64,000 nucleotides of DNA from Symbiodinium natans. Taxonomy: Eukaryota > Sar > Dinophyceae > Suessiales > Symbiodiniaceae. The number at the start of each line of letters is the position of its first letter. Positions within the stretch are counted from its first letter, which is position 1. The translations under genes were made by a program, and so were the position numbers. Shown one piece after another: positions 11,121-20,568 of the stretch. The DNA is taken from positions 327,440 through 391,439 of the forward strand of contig CAJNDS010002320.1 of the NCBI GenBank assembly GCA_905221605.1, written 5' to 3'. The notes under the pieces are model-generated. The model worked only from the letters and a program-made list of their open reading frames with translations, searched no databases and was not told the DNA's origin.

Positions 11121-11360
11121 TTCTTGGAGGTTCAGGGTACTTACTAGCCAATTCTGGCTGTACTTAGGGTTTAGGGTTTAGGGTCTAGGATTTAGGGTTT
11201 AGGGTTTAGGGTTTAGGGTTTAGGGTTCAGGGTTCAGGGTTTAGGGTTTAGGGTTTAGGGTGACAAATGTACTTATAAGCTTGTTAGGGCACTGAAGGGG
11301 CTTGTAAGTGGGTTACAAGTACAGTCATAATTGGTTAAGAAGTACCATGAACCTCCAAGT
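11121..11360 (+). mobile_element. Family A element split by a TTTAGGG array
   Basis: Left terminal repeat CTTGGAGGTTCAGGGTACTT, right terminal repeat AAGTACCATGAACCTCCAAG. A G array (about 11164-11261) lies in the left half, where intact copies (35345-35489) have continuous sequence. Confidence 0.85.
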
Positions 11361-11567
11361 TGAGAGGTCGAGAACCTAACGAGGTTCTCGCGCACATGTC
11401 GCAGGCTCCGTTGTCCGTGCTGTATGTCGCGGACCCCGGTGCTTTTATCGGGTTTAGGGTTTTAGGGTTTTAGGGTTTAGGGTTTAGGGTTTAGGGTTTA
11501 GGGTTTAGGGTTCAGGGTTCAGGGTTTAGGGTTTAGGGTTTAGGGTTTACCCGTGGCCACAAGCTTG

Positions 11568-11916
11568 GTGGCCCAGTGGTACCCTTTACCCTTTTTTGGG
11601 GTGGGTTCTCCGGAGACTCCACTACCTCTTAAGCAAGGAAGATTCCTTAAAGCCACACAAGGAACCCTATTGTGATCCGAGGAATATTCCTTAATTTCCT
11701 TTAGTTAGGAGCATTCCTTATGCCATTTAAGGAACCCTATTATGATCTGAGGAATGTTCCTTAACTAAGGGGTATGGGAGTCTCTTGGGTCCCTAGTAGC
11801 CAACCCAAAAAGAAGAGGTGCACTTTTTTGTCTAGGGTTTAGGGTTTAGGGTTTAGGGTTTAGGGTTTAGGGTTTAGGGTTTAGGGTTTAGGGTTTATGG
11901 CTACTGGGCTACCAAG
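11568..11916 (+). mobile_element. Family E element with nested F element and array
   Basis: Left end GTGGCCCAGTGGTACCC, right end CTACTGGGCTACCAAG. It contains a second inverted-repeat element (11612-11784) and, further right, a G array (11833-11898). The duplicate segment has no E element at this place (19250-19290), so presence differs between copies. Confidence 0.8.
11612..11784 (+). mobile_element. Family F inverted-repeat element nested in E
   Basis: Terminal inverted repeats GGAGACTCCACTACC and GGTATGGGAGTCTC. The inside is two related sub-units sharing AAGGAACCCTATTNTGATC and GAGGAATNTTCCTTAA. Confidence 0.75.
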
Positions 11917-12117
11917 ATCGCATGTTGCAGGGGAGTGCCCAGCTGTGGGCCTAGACGTAGAACCGGGGAGGGCCGAAGCCCAGCAGCCCTGAAGCCTTAA
12001 ATCCCTAAACCCTAAACCCTAAACCCTAAACCCTAAACCCTAAAACCCTAAACCCTAAACCCTAAACCCTAAACCCTAAACAAGATGCTTATAGCTGGGC
12101 TGCTTGAAAAACTTTAA

Positions 12118-12208
12118 GGATCCATGTGCCTGTGTGGTTTCAGGGCTTCCTCTAGAGTAGTTGTTTGGGCCAAGTATATACCTATATAGACTACATGGAC
12201 CCTTAAGG
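12118..12208 (+). mobile_element. Family C element
   Basis: GGATCCATGTGCCTGTG at the left and CTACATGGACCCTTAAGG at the right, with GGCCAAGTATATAC inside. Followed directly by a C array. Confidence 0.7.
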
Positions 12209-12365
12209 CCAAACCCTAAACCCTAAACTCTAAACCCTAGACCCTAAACCCTAAACCTTCTTCAGAGGCTTCGAGAGGGCCAGGCCTGCACCTAAAGTGC
12301 CTATTCTGGCACGCCCCGCTGGTTTTCACTGCTCCTGCTGTCCCGGCGGACGTGAGACAAAAGAA

Positions 12366-12686
12366 AGGGTTTAGGGTTTAGGGTTTAGGGTTTAGGGTTT
12401 AGGGTTTACGGTTTAGGGTTTAGGGTTCAGGGTATAGGGTTTAGGGTTTAGGTTTTACGGTTTGGGGTTTCGGGTTTAGGGTTTTTTAGGGTTTAGGGTT
12501 TAGGGTTATTTAGGGTTTAGGGTTTAGGGTTTAGGGTTTAGGGTTTAGGGTTTAGGGTTTAGGGTTATTTAGGGTTATTTAGGGTTATTTAGGGTTATTT
12601 AGGGTTATTTAGGGTTATTTAGGGTTTAGAGTTTAGAGTTTAGGGTTTACGGTTTAGGGTTTAGGGTTTAGGGTTTAGGGTTTAGG
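12366..12686 (+). repeat. TTTAGGG array with TTATTTAGGG sub-array
   Basis: A long G array that includes at least six 10-base TTATTTAGGG units (12500-12625), a local higher-order variant. Confidence 0.95.
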
Positions 12687-12711
12687 GCCCTCCAGCTGCA
12701 TTGAGTTACTA

Positions 12712-12835
12712 TATCCCCCTTGGCAATTGTTTTTTTATTTTTGAGTTTATATAAAACCCAAGAGGCTATTAAATAAACATGATTTTTATTAAGGTTCTAA
12801 GGGGAGTAGAGGTTAGGGTGGATCCCCTTAGATAA
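12712..12835 (+). mobile_element. Family M repeat
   Basis: Shares ATATAAAACCCAAGAGG and GGTTCTAAGGGGAGTA with 42207-42285. AT-rich middle, no coding capacity. Termini are not clear. Confidence 0.55.
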
Positions 12836-12913
12836 GGGTTCCAAAAAATCACCCAATAGTAGCATAGGGTACTATTTGGGGGTTCTTTTTTTGGATCCTC
12901 CCAGGGGTCTGGG
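12835..12913 (+). mobile_element. Family B element, right half
   Basis: Same truncated form as 10435-10513: ATCACCCAATAGTAG, GGGTACTATTTGGGGG, GGATCCTCCCAGGGGTCTG. Confidence 0.7.
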
Positions 12914-13884
12914 TTGAGGGTTTGGGGTTTGGGGTTAAGGTTTTAGGGCAACCCTAGACCCAAAAACCCTGAACCCCAAAACCCTAAACCCGAAACCCTA
13001 AACCCTAAATCCTACACCAACGAGGTCTGTTGGTTCTGCTGACCTGACCCTGCAGCTGATGTCCTCACAACGGCAAGCCTCATTCTTTCTAAGTGGGCCG
13101 TGGTCAGGCTTTACGGGTCGGCTTTACTACGGAAGCGACACGCACGCAGACCCACGGTTTAGGGTTTAGGGTTTAGGGTTTAGGGTTTAGGGTTTAGGGT
13201 TTAGGGTTTAGGGTTTAGGGTTTAGGAGCATGCAGGGGAGGCTGAGGCAGCACCGCTTTGCCCCACGCGTGGCCCAAGAAGTCGAGCGAGGAGTTTTTGC
13301 GTTTGTCCTCTTCCGGAGGAAGCAATAAGCGCGTTTATCCATGGCCTGGGCTGCATATGGTTTCGTGGCTTGGCAGCAGGCTCTCCTGACACTTTAGGGT
13401 TTAGGGTTTAGGGTTTAGGGTTTAGGGTTTAGGGTTTAGGGTTTAGGGTTTAGGGTTTAGGGTTTAGGGTTTAGGGTTTAGGGTTTAGAATCAATCCGAT
13501 CCCTGACCCAAACTGTTGAAGTTTAAGGCCATGACTGGCCAGCGAAGCTCACAGGCTCGATGTTTTGTCTATGGCTCGGCCGCAGAGGTTTGTCACTTCA
13601 ATTAAAAAACACCAAGGCGAACAAGCGATCAACCTCTGGAATCTGTTTACACTGTACAGCGAACCCTAAATCCCAAATCCCAAACCCCAAACCATGAACC
13701 CCAAACCCAAACCCTAAACCCTAACCCCCAAACCCTAAGCCTGAACCCAGAAACCCTAAACCCTAAACCTTAAAAGGCTTAGGGTCGAGAATCTTTTCAC
13801 ACTGTACAGGGAGAGATATTGATCTTGTTTAGGGTTTTCCCATGGACCAAAAGGTCAACATCACGCACCAAGCTTCACATGCTT

Positions 13885-14027
13885 GGTAGTCCAGTGAAAC
13901 CCTTTTGCCTGTTTTTTGTTTCTAGGTTCCCTTGTAAAGTATCCCTAATAAACCCTGGGCCCTAAAACCGAAACCCTAAACCCAAGAAAGGGTACCCCTA
14001 TTGCAATATCGCCACTGGGCTACGAAG
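13885..14027 (+). mobile_element. Family E element with array-like insertion
   Basis: GTAGTCCAGTGAAACCC at the left, GCCACTGGGCTACGAAG at the right, degenerate C array words between 13947 and 13985. Confidence 0.7.
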
Positions 14028-14649
14028 TGTGCGCACCTAAACCTAGGACCGAGACTTGGTAGCCATGCCGGCGACCAAATTCTGGTGCCCGGCGGCTGTG
14101 GAGACAGTGGCTCCTCCCCCAGGCCTGCAGGGGTTTAGGGTTTAGGGTTTAGGGTTTAGGGTTTGCGGTTTAGGGTTTAGGGTTTAGGGTTTGGGGTTTA
14201 GGGTTTGGGGTTTAGGGTTTAGGGTGTAGGGTGTAGGGTAATGAAGGTTTAGGGTTCAGGGTTTGGGGTTTAGGGCTTAGGGTTTAGGGTTGAAGGTTGA
14301 GGGTTTAGGGTTTAGGGCTTAGGGCTTAGGATGTAGGGTTTCCATGCCTGCAACCCAAGCTTTGTAAGTTTTAGGGTTCAGGTTTGGTTTTGAGGGCTAG
14401 GCGGTCTAGGGTTTAGTTTGAGGTTTACATGTCTTCAGGTTTGGGTTTAGGGTTTAGGGTTTAGGGTTTAGGGTTTAGGGTTTAGGGTTTAGGGTTGAGG
14501 GTTTAGGGTTTAGGGTTTAGGGTATTTAGGGCTTATTGGCGGGCTTAGGCTTCAGAAGGGCCTTAGATTTCCCCACGGCACGTTCCCCATGTCGAATTCA
14601 GGCGCTAGGATTCGATTAGAGGTCGTGGCTTCCGGGACTCCGGATGATT

Positions 14650-14925
14650 AGGTTAGGGTTTAGGGTTTAGGGTTTAGGGTTTAGGGTTTAGGGTTTAGGG
14701 TTTAGGGTTTGGGGTTTAGGGTTTAGGGTTTAGGGTTTAGGGTTTAGGGTTTAGGGTTTAGGGTTTAGGGTTTAGGGTTTAGGGTATTAGGGTTTAGGGT
14801 TTAGGGTTTAGGGTTTAGGGTTTAGGGTTTAGGGTTTAGGGTTTAGGGTTTAGGGTTTAGGGTTTAGGGTTTAGGGTTTAGGGTTTAGGGTTTAGGGTTT
14901 AGGGTTTAGGGTTTAGGGTTTAGGG
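14650..14925 (+). repeat. Long TTTAGGG array
   Basis: About 39 units of TTTAGGG with only two interruptions (TTTGGGG and TATTAGGG). One of the two longest arrays in the window. Confidence 0.97.
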
Positions 14926-15051
14926 CTCTCACCGGACAACGTTGCGGATCCTTACCCTTGGGCTTCTGCTTACAGAAGCAGGAAGGGCTCAAAACTGAGC
15001 CCCTGTAAACCTTAGACCAAAAACTATTGAATCCTTCATGGTTCGGGGTTC

Positions 15052-15155
15052 GGATGTTCCCCCCTATACCAGCCCTTAATAGGGAACATACTCTAGGGGG
15101 TACTGTAATCCCGATTACAGATGTTAGTATAAGGGGCAATATCCCGAGTTCAGGG
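15052..15155 (+). mobile_element. Family J element
   Basis: GGATGTTCCCCCCTATAC at the left and GTATAAGGGGCAATATCCC at the right form imperfect inverted repeats around AATAGGGAACATAC and GTAATCCCGATTACAG. Confidence 0.65.
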
Positions 15156-15447
15156 CTTTGTGGGTTCAGGGTTTAGGGTTTAGGGTTTAGGGTTTAGGGT
15201 TCAGGGTTATTCCGCGTCTTCGCTCCCACTATCTTTCTTGGGCCAGCAGCTGGCCGAAGCTACTGGTTTAGGGTTGAGGGTTTGGGGTTTGGGGTTTAGG
15301 GTTTAGGTATGGCGTTATTTTCTGCACAGCAAACGTGTCTCACGACTTCCCATGTGGTGTTGTGGTGGTTTGTCTTCCGAACCTGAACCCTCTGAACATC
15401 TGGAAACAAAGGCGTCCCTGCCTCAACACCCTAGACACCCTAACCCT

Positions 15448-15622
15448 ACTATTTGCTTAATTAAGGAACCCCCCCCTCCCCCCCCGAAAAAGAACACAAA
15501 CAAAAAAGAAGAATCCCGATTCTCCTTATAGTGCAGAATTCTTTCTTTCTTTTTTTTGGGGGGGGGGGGGGGGGGGGGGGGGGCGAGGGGGGGGGGGGGT
15601 TCTTCAGCAATTCGTACTGTGG
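15448..15622 (+). mobile_element. Family I element with C and G runs
   Basis: ACTATTTGCTTAATTAAGGA at the left and TTCTTCAGCAATTCGTA at the right; the inside has a C-rich run, an A-rich stretch and a run of over 40 G broken by a few bases (15557-15599). Related to 4660-4765, 42664-42760 and 54358-54475. Confidence 0.6.
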
Positions 15623-15717
15623 AAACCCTTCATCCTAGAATTTAACCCTAAACCCTAAACCCTAAACCCTAAACCGCAAACCCTAAACCCTAAACCCTAA
15701 ACCCTAAACCCTGTTAG

Positions 15718-15814
15718 AATCTCCCCTCTCGAGGACTTCAGGACATGTGGCTCTCGACAGAGAGCGCGCGCAGTCTTTACGAGGCACCTCGCCGACCTTG
15801 GGGTTACGATTCCC
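15718..15814 (+). CDS. Orphan exon (LQDMWLSTESARSLYEAP)
   Basis: Between C (15640-15713) and G (15817-15903) arrays. After TTAG the frame reads NLPSRGLQDMWLSTESARSL and on to YEAPRRPWGYDSL without a stop. No family recognised. Confidence 0.4.
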
Positions 15815-16476
15815 TTAAGGGTTTAGGGTTTAGGGTTTAGGGTTTAGGGTTTAGGGTTTAGGGTTTAGGGTTTAGGGTTTAGGGTTTAGGGTTTAGGGTT
15901 TAGGCCTTGCGTTACCTTAAGGTTGCCCAGAGGGGCTTCTCAGGGAGGGTTCAGGGTTTTAGGGTTTTAAGGGTTCTGGGCTTAGGGTCTTTTGGGTTTC
16001 CGGTTTTTCGGTTTTAGGGTTGTAGGGTTCTAGGGGTTTTGGGTTTAGTTAGTTTCCGAGCCCTAGATTCAAGGGAGAAGAAGGGAAGTACTGTGTAGTA
16101 GTTGAGTCAACAATACCGTGCCACTCTGATCTTGCAGAAGGGAGGTAACCATGGAGTTAAGGCTTGTTCTTTGGCTCAAGGGGTATAAGGAGGGACCCCT
16201 GGAAGGGACCCTCAATCTTATTCCCCATTTAAAGCCCCTATACATAAAGGTACAGTCCCTTTGTACTTGAGTGGCCTCTAACGAACCCCCTAAGGTCCCT
16301 TGGAACGGTCCCTCCTCTAGTCCCTTGATTGCCGCTGTTGCGGAACATCGGCATGATACTGCTAGGGAGAATGCCCAAACAGCTTAATCCCCCTAAACCC
16401 TAAACCCTAAACCCTACACCCTAAACCCTAAACCCTAAACCCTACACCCTAAACCCTAAACCCCAAACCCTGAACC

Positions 16477-16665
16477 CCATCAGGGAATTATTCTTCCTTG
16501 GTCCCAAAACACGCTACAGCCGGCGCTCGACCTCTCGAGGCCTCTCACATGGTGATGGGCAGTTTATGCCGCGCGACTGCACCCAGATACTTGCGCGCCC
16601 TTTCCCGTTCTGAAGATGTGATAGTTGACTTCTGTGATTCGCAAGGAAGAATAATTCCCTGATGG
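16477..16665 (+). mobile_element. Terminal-inverted-repeat element flanked by telomere arms
   Basis: About 24 bp perfect inverted repeats starting CCATCAGGGAATTATTC and ending GAATAATTCCCTGATGG, with a C array just outside on the left and a G array just outside on the right, so the arrays extend the inverted repeat. Confidence 0.8.
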
Positions 16666-16856
16666 GTTTAGGGTTTAGGGTTCAGGGTTTAGGGTTTGGG
16701 TAGCGCTGAGTTTCGAAAACCGGTTTCTACTCATCTGCCAACTGAGGGGTGGACTCTTTCGGCTTGCACCCAGACAGCTTGCGCTGGCTCAATTCCCGGA
16801 AGATGATGATCCGCAACGTCCCGGCACGCTGTGCCTTTGTCATCCTTGGGTAGCAT

Positions 16857-16978
16857 TTTACATTTTTAAGGGTACTTAAACCCAATAAGGAATGATAATT
16901 TACATTTTTAAGGGTACTTAAAACCCAATAAGGAGTACGAATGTTTACATTTTTAAAAGTATCCCAACAATGAATTAG
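16857..16978 (+). repeat. Three-unit tandem repeat
   Basis: Three units of about 43 bp beginning TTACATTTTTAAGGGTACTT, the third diverged (TTACATTTTTAAAAGTATCC). Non-coding in appearance. Confidence 0.85.
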
Positions 16979-17030
16979 GTACAGAACCGGAATTTCGCCT
17001 CTTCCTTGACTCCATGACAACCGCTGCTTG

Positions 17031-17126
17031 GTAGCCTTCACTTTTTTTTGGTTCTGGGTTCCCTTATAAAGTAAGCAACCCCAAAAAAGGGTGCCCTTAT
17101 TGCAATATGGTTGCTGGGCTTCTAAG
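17031..17126 (+). mobile_element. Family E element next to the RRM exon
   Basis: Starts GTAGCC after GCTTG and ends GGGCTTCTAAG. Its last AG is the natural acceptor of the exon at 17127. It lacks the CAGTGGTACC part of the left arm. Confidence 0.75.
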
Positions 17127-17330
17127 GCTGACTACGTGCTTGAGATGCCAAAGACACGACAGTCGAAGTGCAAGGGGTACGCATTCGTAGAGATGGGCGA
17201 CCCCAACTCCCTTGCGGCTTTGGCAGCAGCTTTGTGGCAGCAGAGCGTTCCCACGCGGGCGAGCACGCGTGCCTTGAAGATCCATCCCGCCGAGCTTGAA
17301 GAGACCACTCTGATTCACGTCAAGCTGTAA
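17127..17330 (+). CDS. RNA-recognition-motif protein, last exon
   Basis: The frame reads ADYVLEMPKTRQSKCKGYAF and on. KGYAFVEM is an RNP-1 octamer, the RNA-contacting strand of an RRM; it is followed by a helix (LAALAAALWQQ) and a last strand region (ALKIHPAEL), so this is the C-terminal half of an RRM, ending at TAA 17328-17330. RRM proteins bind RNA, commonly in splicing or translation. RNP-2 and the first helix are not in the bases just upstream, so they must lie in an earlier exon beyond the family E element, whose 3' AG abuts this exon. No start is visible. A family C element follows 24 bases after the stop. Confidence 0.8.
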   Translation, partial: ADYVLEMPKTRQSKCKGYAFVEMGDPNSLAALAAALWQQSVPTRASTRALKIHPAELEETTLIHVKL

Positions 17331-17353
17331 GCAGCGATGGCGTTTGAAATCTC

Positions 17354-17449
17354 TAGGGGTCCGTGTAGTATAGTTTATGCTTGGCCCTGTGGTTCCTGTA
17401 GTAGCTTTCGGCCTTAAGTATATACTCTACAGGTACATGGACCCTTCAG
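17354..17449 (+). mobile_element. Family C element
   Basis: GGGTCCGTGTAGTATAG at the left and TACAGGTACATGGACCC at the right, with TTCGGCCTTAAGTATAT inside. It is in the 3' flank of the RRM exon. Confidence 0.75.
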
Positions 17450-17461
17450 GGAGATGATGAA

Positions 17462-17634
17462 CCCAGACACCTGGGAGGATCCAAGACATAGAACCCCCAA
17501 ATAGTACCCTCTACTACTATTGGGGTCCTTCCTTCGGAACTTAAGGGGATCTGTTTCTTGGATATACTACTATCGGGCCATTTTTTCGGAACCCTTAAGG
17601 GGATCTATTTGTTGGATTCTCCCCAGGGGTCTGG
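17462..17634 (+). mobile_element. Family B element with internal duplication
   Basis: Left end CCCAGACACCTGGGAGGATCC, trimmed here to the first 20 bases as CCCAGACACCTGGGAGGATC; right end CCCCAGGGGTCTGG. The inner block CTTAAGGGGATCT occurs twice. Confidence 0.8.
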
Positions 17635-17884
17635 CAAGTGGCGCTGATGCCACGGGTGCCAATGGGCGTGATCAAAACCCTAAACCCTAAACCCTAAACC
17701 CTAAACCCTAAAACCTAAACCCTAAACCCTAAACCCCAAACCCTAAACCCCAAACCCTAAACCCTAAACCCTAAACCCTAAACCCTACACCCTAAACCCT
17801 AAGCCCTAAACCCTAAGCCCCATTGCCACCTGAAGCTCCAGCGAGGCTCTCAGCTGCCCAGGCTCCGGGGTCGGCTTGTAGGTT

Positions 17885-18176
17885 TTAGGGCTTTGGGGTT
17901 TTAGGGTTTTGGGGTTTTAGGGTTTTGGGGTTTTAGGGTTTTAGGGTTTTAGGGTTTCAGGGTTTCAGGGTTTTGGGGTTTTAGGGTTTTGGGGTTTTGG
18001 GGTTTTAGGGTTTTGGGTTTTTAGGGTTTTAGGGTTTTAGGGTTTTAGGGTTTTAGGGTTTTAGGGTTTTAGGGTTTTAGGGTTTTAGGGTTTTAGGGTT
18101 TTAGGGTTTTAGGGTTTTAGGGCTTTAGGGTTTTAGGGTTTTAGGGTTTTAGGGTTTTAGGGTTTTAGGGTTTAGG
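17885..18176 (+). repeat. TTTTAGGG variant array
   Basis: About 36 units of an eight-base TTTTAGGG/TTTTGGGG form, the unit used at Chlamydomonas telomeres, here as an internal homogeneous array. Confidence 0.95.
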
Positions 18177-18200
18177 GTTTCGGATTTAGGGTTTGCTGGA

Positions 18201-18332
18201 ATGCAGCGCGGGTCAGAAGAGGCTCGACGGCTTGGTTCGGTGCGAAGGGCAGCGCTGGCCCGATTGTGGAGGGCCATCTGGCACCCCCCGCCGTCCAAGG
18301 CCGCAAAGCCACCCAAGCCTATGCCTTTTGGG
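18201..18332 (+). CDS. Putative first exon (MQRGSEEARRLGSVRRAALA)
   Basis: An ATG just after the long TTTTAGGG array opens a 44-codon frame: MQRGSEEARRLGSVRRAALA, then RLWRAIWHPPPSKAAKPPKP and MPFG, ending at GTTTAGGC, which would serve as donor. Amphipathic, basic, then proline- and lysine-rich. It reads like an N-terminus (perhaps a targeting sequence), but no family is recognised and no next exon was identified. Confidence 0.45.
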
Positions 18333-18794
18333 GTTTAGGCTATACTGATTGGTGGTCTCTTTAAATAGGGTTTCTGTTTTGTAGGGGGCTCTTGTTAGGG
18401 TACCTAGGGGCTATATTGAGGTATTTGGGGAACAGACAAAGAGGCCGCCAGCCTTTATAGGGTTTAGGCTTCAACTCAAGTCCATTGCCTTTCAAACACA
18501 TGAGAGCCAGGGTTGCCTCGGCCACAAACCGGGTCAGGTTGCATGTGGGGTCCGAGCAGGAGGGGGTTTTCCAGGAGGGTCCCAGGCCTGTTTCATGGGG
18601 AAGGCCTCCCGGCCAGAGGTCACGCTGCGGCGGGGGGTCCAGGAACTTGGGGGGTACCCCTTTCTTCAAGAGCTGTGGGAGGCGGGCGAACGACCTGATT
18701 TGGCTTTTGCACCTTCGAGGTCGAGGGGCTTACACACTGTCGGGGGGCGGCCTAGGCCTTGAGTGTAGGGTTGAGGGCTTAGGGTGACCTCTGG

Positions 18795-18891
18795 AAGGCT
18801 CCAGAAAGTAGATCCCCCTACAGGTTCCTAAAAATGAACCACTAGTAGAGGGTACTAAATTTGGGGGTTCTACTCCTAGGCGCCTGGGTCT
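18795..18891 (+). mobile_element. Family B element, diverged
   Basis: AGAAAGTAGATCCCCCTACA, GGTTCCTAAAAATGAACC, TAGAGGGTACTAAATTTGGG, then CGCCTGGGTCT. Outer termini degenerate. Confidence 0.65.
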
Positions 18892-19619
18892 AAGGTTTGA
18901 CTCCAAGAAGGCTTACGCTTCTATGTTCCAGCCAAAGACCATCCTGGAACCAAGTGGCTCTTAGGAGACTCCTGGAGCATGAATTTCACAGTCCAGTGGT
19001 TTTCTCTTTTTTGCGGCGATTGGGGCATGAAGCGTTGCAGCTACTTCCAAGGATGGCTGAACAGACGCGCCCCCAATCCCAGAGAGGTCAGAGTCCTCAT
19101 GTGCCTTTGGAGGTATGATCTCTGAAACGCCGCACAGGCTATTCCTTGCGCTGGGAGGTCCGGCTTCTGGGGAAGCTTCCTCTTAAAGAGGTTCTCGCGC
19201 ACAGGCCCTGTTGTCCGTGTTGTCCGTTGCGGACCCGGCTGCTTTTGGCAGCTCAGACCTAAGACCCATCGGATGCCGCAGGGGAGTGCCCAGCCTTTGG
19301 CCAAAACCTAGAACCCAGAAGCCCTAAAGCCCAAGACCCTGAAACCTGCAAGCCCTAAAACCCAAAACCCTCAACCCTAAACCCTGAAAAAGATCCTCGA
19401 CTAGGCCCTTGGGACATGTTTGCATGTTTCCCCTGTTGTGCGTAATCGGATGATGTTTGACATCTTGTTCGAAGGCTTCATCCTAAACCCTAAACCTCGA
19501 ACCCTAAACCCTAAACCCTTGCCTAAGCCCTACTAAGTGCCTATTCGGCATGCCTCGCTGGTTCCATTGCTCCTGCTGTGCCGACGAACGTGCGAGAAAA
19601 AAAGCTCCAACTGCATGGA

Positions 19620-20340
19620 ATTAGGGTTTAGGAGTTAGGATGATTTTAGGGTTTAGGGTTTAGGGTTTAGGGTTTGGGGTTTAGGGTTTAGGGTTTAGGG
19701 TTTGCGGCTTAGGGTTTGGGGGTCGGGTTTGGGGCGTTCTGCCAGGTTAGTTTCTGGGGTTGAGGGCTTCCGGGGTGGGAGGTGAGAAGTCTGGGCCCTA
19801 AGGTTTGGGAATTCCAGGGCACCCAGTAGTGCATAAGCAAACAGAGATCCCCAGCTGGGCATAGAGGGAAAGGACTGAGAAAGAGTTTAGGAGTCTAGAA
19901 CTCAGGAGCTTAGGGTTTACGACGTTTGCGAGTATTTGAAGGGTTTCGGAGTTTAGGAGCCTATGGTTGCTAAGGGTTGCTTGGAAAATTGCTCTAGGTC
20001 GTTACACAGGGTGCTGGGCAGTTCCTGGCTCCCTTTGGTTTTCGTTTTTTAGGGTTGAGCGCTGGCTGTTTGCTCAGTAGCCAGTGGTACCCTCTACCCT
20101 TTTTTTGTGTCTATGGTTTCCCTCGCAAAGTAACCAACCCAAAACAGGGTGCCCTTATCATGATGTGGTTACTTGGCTACCAAGTTTGGTTTCGGTTCTA
20201 GGGGTTGGGCTGAGGATTTAGGCCCTTCGGGTTGGAGGTGTGCGGTTTTCTCCCCCCAACCCCAACGGTCGCCTCCCTAGGGGCAAGTTGAGCCCAACTG
20301 CCACAAACCAAAAAACCCTAAACCCTAAACCCTAAACCCC
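19620..20340. other. Non-coding stretch with one E element
   Basis: G arrays to about 19700, G-rich unique sequence to 20060, then a family E element at 20077-20184. No convincing exon. Confidence 0.5.
20077..20184 (+). mobile_element. Family E element, near full length
   Basis: GTAGCCAGTGGTACCC at the left, GGTTACTTGGCTACCAAG at the right, with CAACCCAAAACAGGGTGCCC inside. Not interrupted. Confidence 0.8.
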
Positions 20341-20366
20341 AAACCCTAAACCCTAAACCCTAAACC

Positions 20367-20568
20367 TAGGCAGATAGACCAGAACAGTCGGGCGAACTAA
20401 TTTGCGATTTGCGAACTTGAAGCTTCCATCAATCAGGGCCTGCAAACATCCGAGAATGTCGTCAAGTTCAGAACATTTAAAAGTTGTCAGGTGCTGATCC
20501 TTCTGCAACGGATCTTTGATGAGTTTCCTTGGTTCCCCTAAACTCGCTTCTATGTTTTCCACTTTCAA
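20367..20568 (-). CDS. Orphan minus-strand exon
   Basis: Minus-strand frame reads MKVENIEASLGEPRKLIKDP and on through ELDDILGCLQALIDGSFKFA, RKLVRPTVLVYLP. On the minus strand it ends at CTAG followed by GTTTAGGG, i.e. the donor-plus-G-array pattern seen for plus exons. CTTCTATGTTTTCCACT occurs twice near its start. No family recognised. Confidence 0.4.

Larger units (their letters stand above)
9226..12710 (+). repeat. Duplicated segment, copy 1
   Basis: Shares an ordered set of unique islands with 13089-19620: GTGGTCAGGCTTTACGG, the GCAGCACC...TGGCCCAAGAA island, ATGGCTCGGCCGCAGAGGTT, a family E element, a family B half-element, the HEFQRRLGHEALQLLP exon, GAGGTTCTCGCGCACA, GCAGGGGAGTGCCCAG and the AAGTGCCTATTC island. 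Between shared islands the arrays and mobile elements differ. Confidence 0.8.
13089..19620 (+). repeat. Duplicated segment, copy 2
   Basis: Counterpart of 9226-12710, in the same order and strand. Copy 2 is expanded by a very long G array (14650-14925), elements of families J and I, a terminal-inverted-repeat element at 16477-16665 and the RRM exon region, while it lacks the A, C and nested E/F insertions seen in copy 1. Confidence 0.75.

Noticed and set aside
16170-16180. TTTGGCTCAAG, matching the 3' half of the dinoflagellate spliced leader
   Set aside because: Eleven bases only, no upstream half, and it lies inside an inverted-repeat-like element (GGCTCAAGGGG...), so chance is likely. A relict leader would need the rest of the 22-mer.
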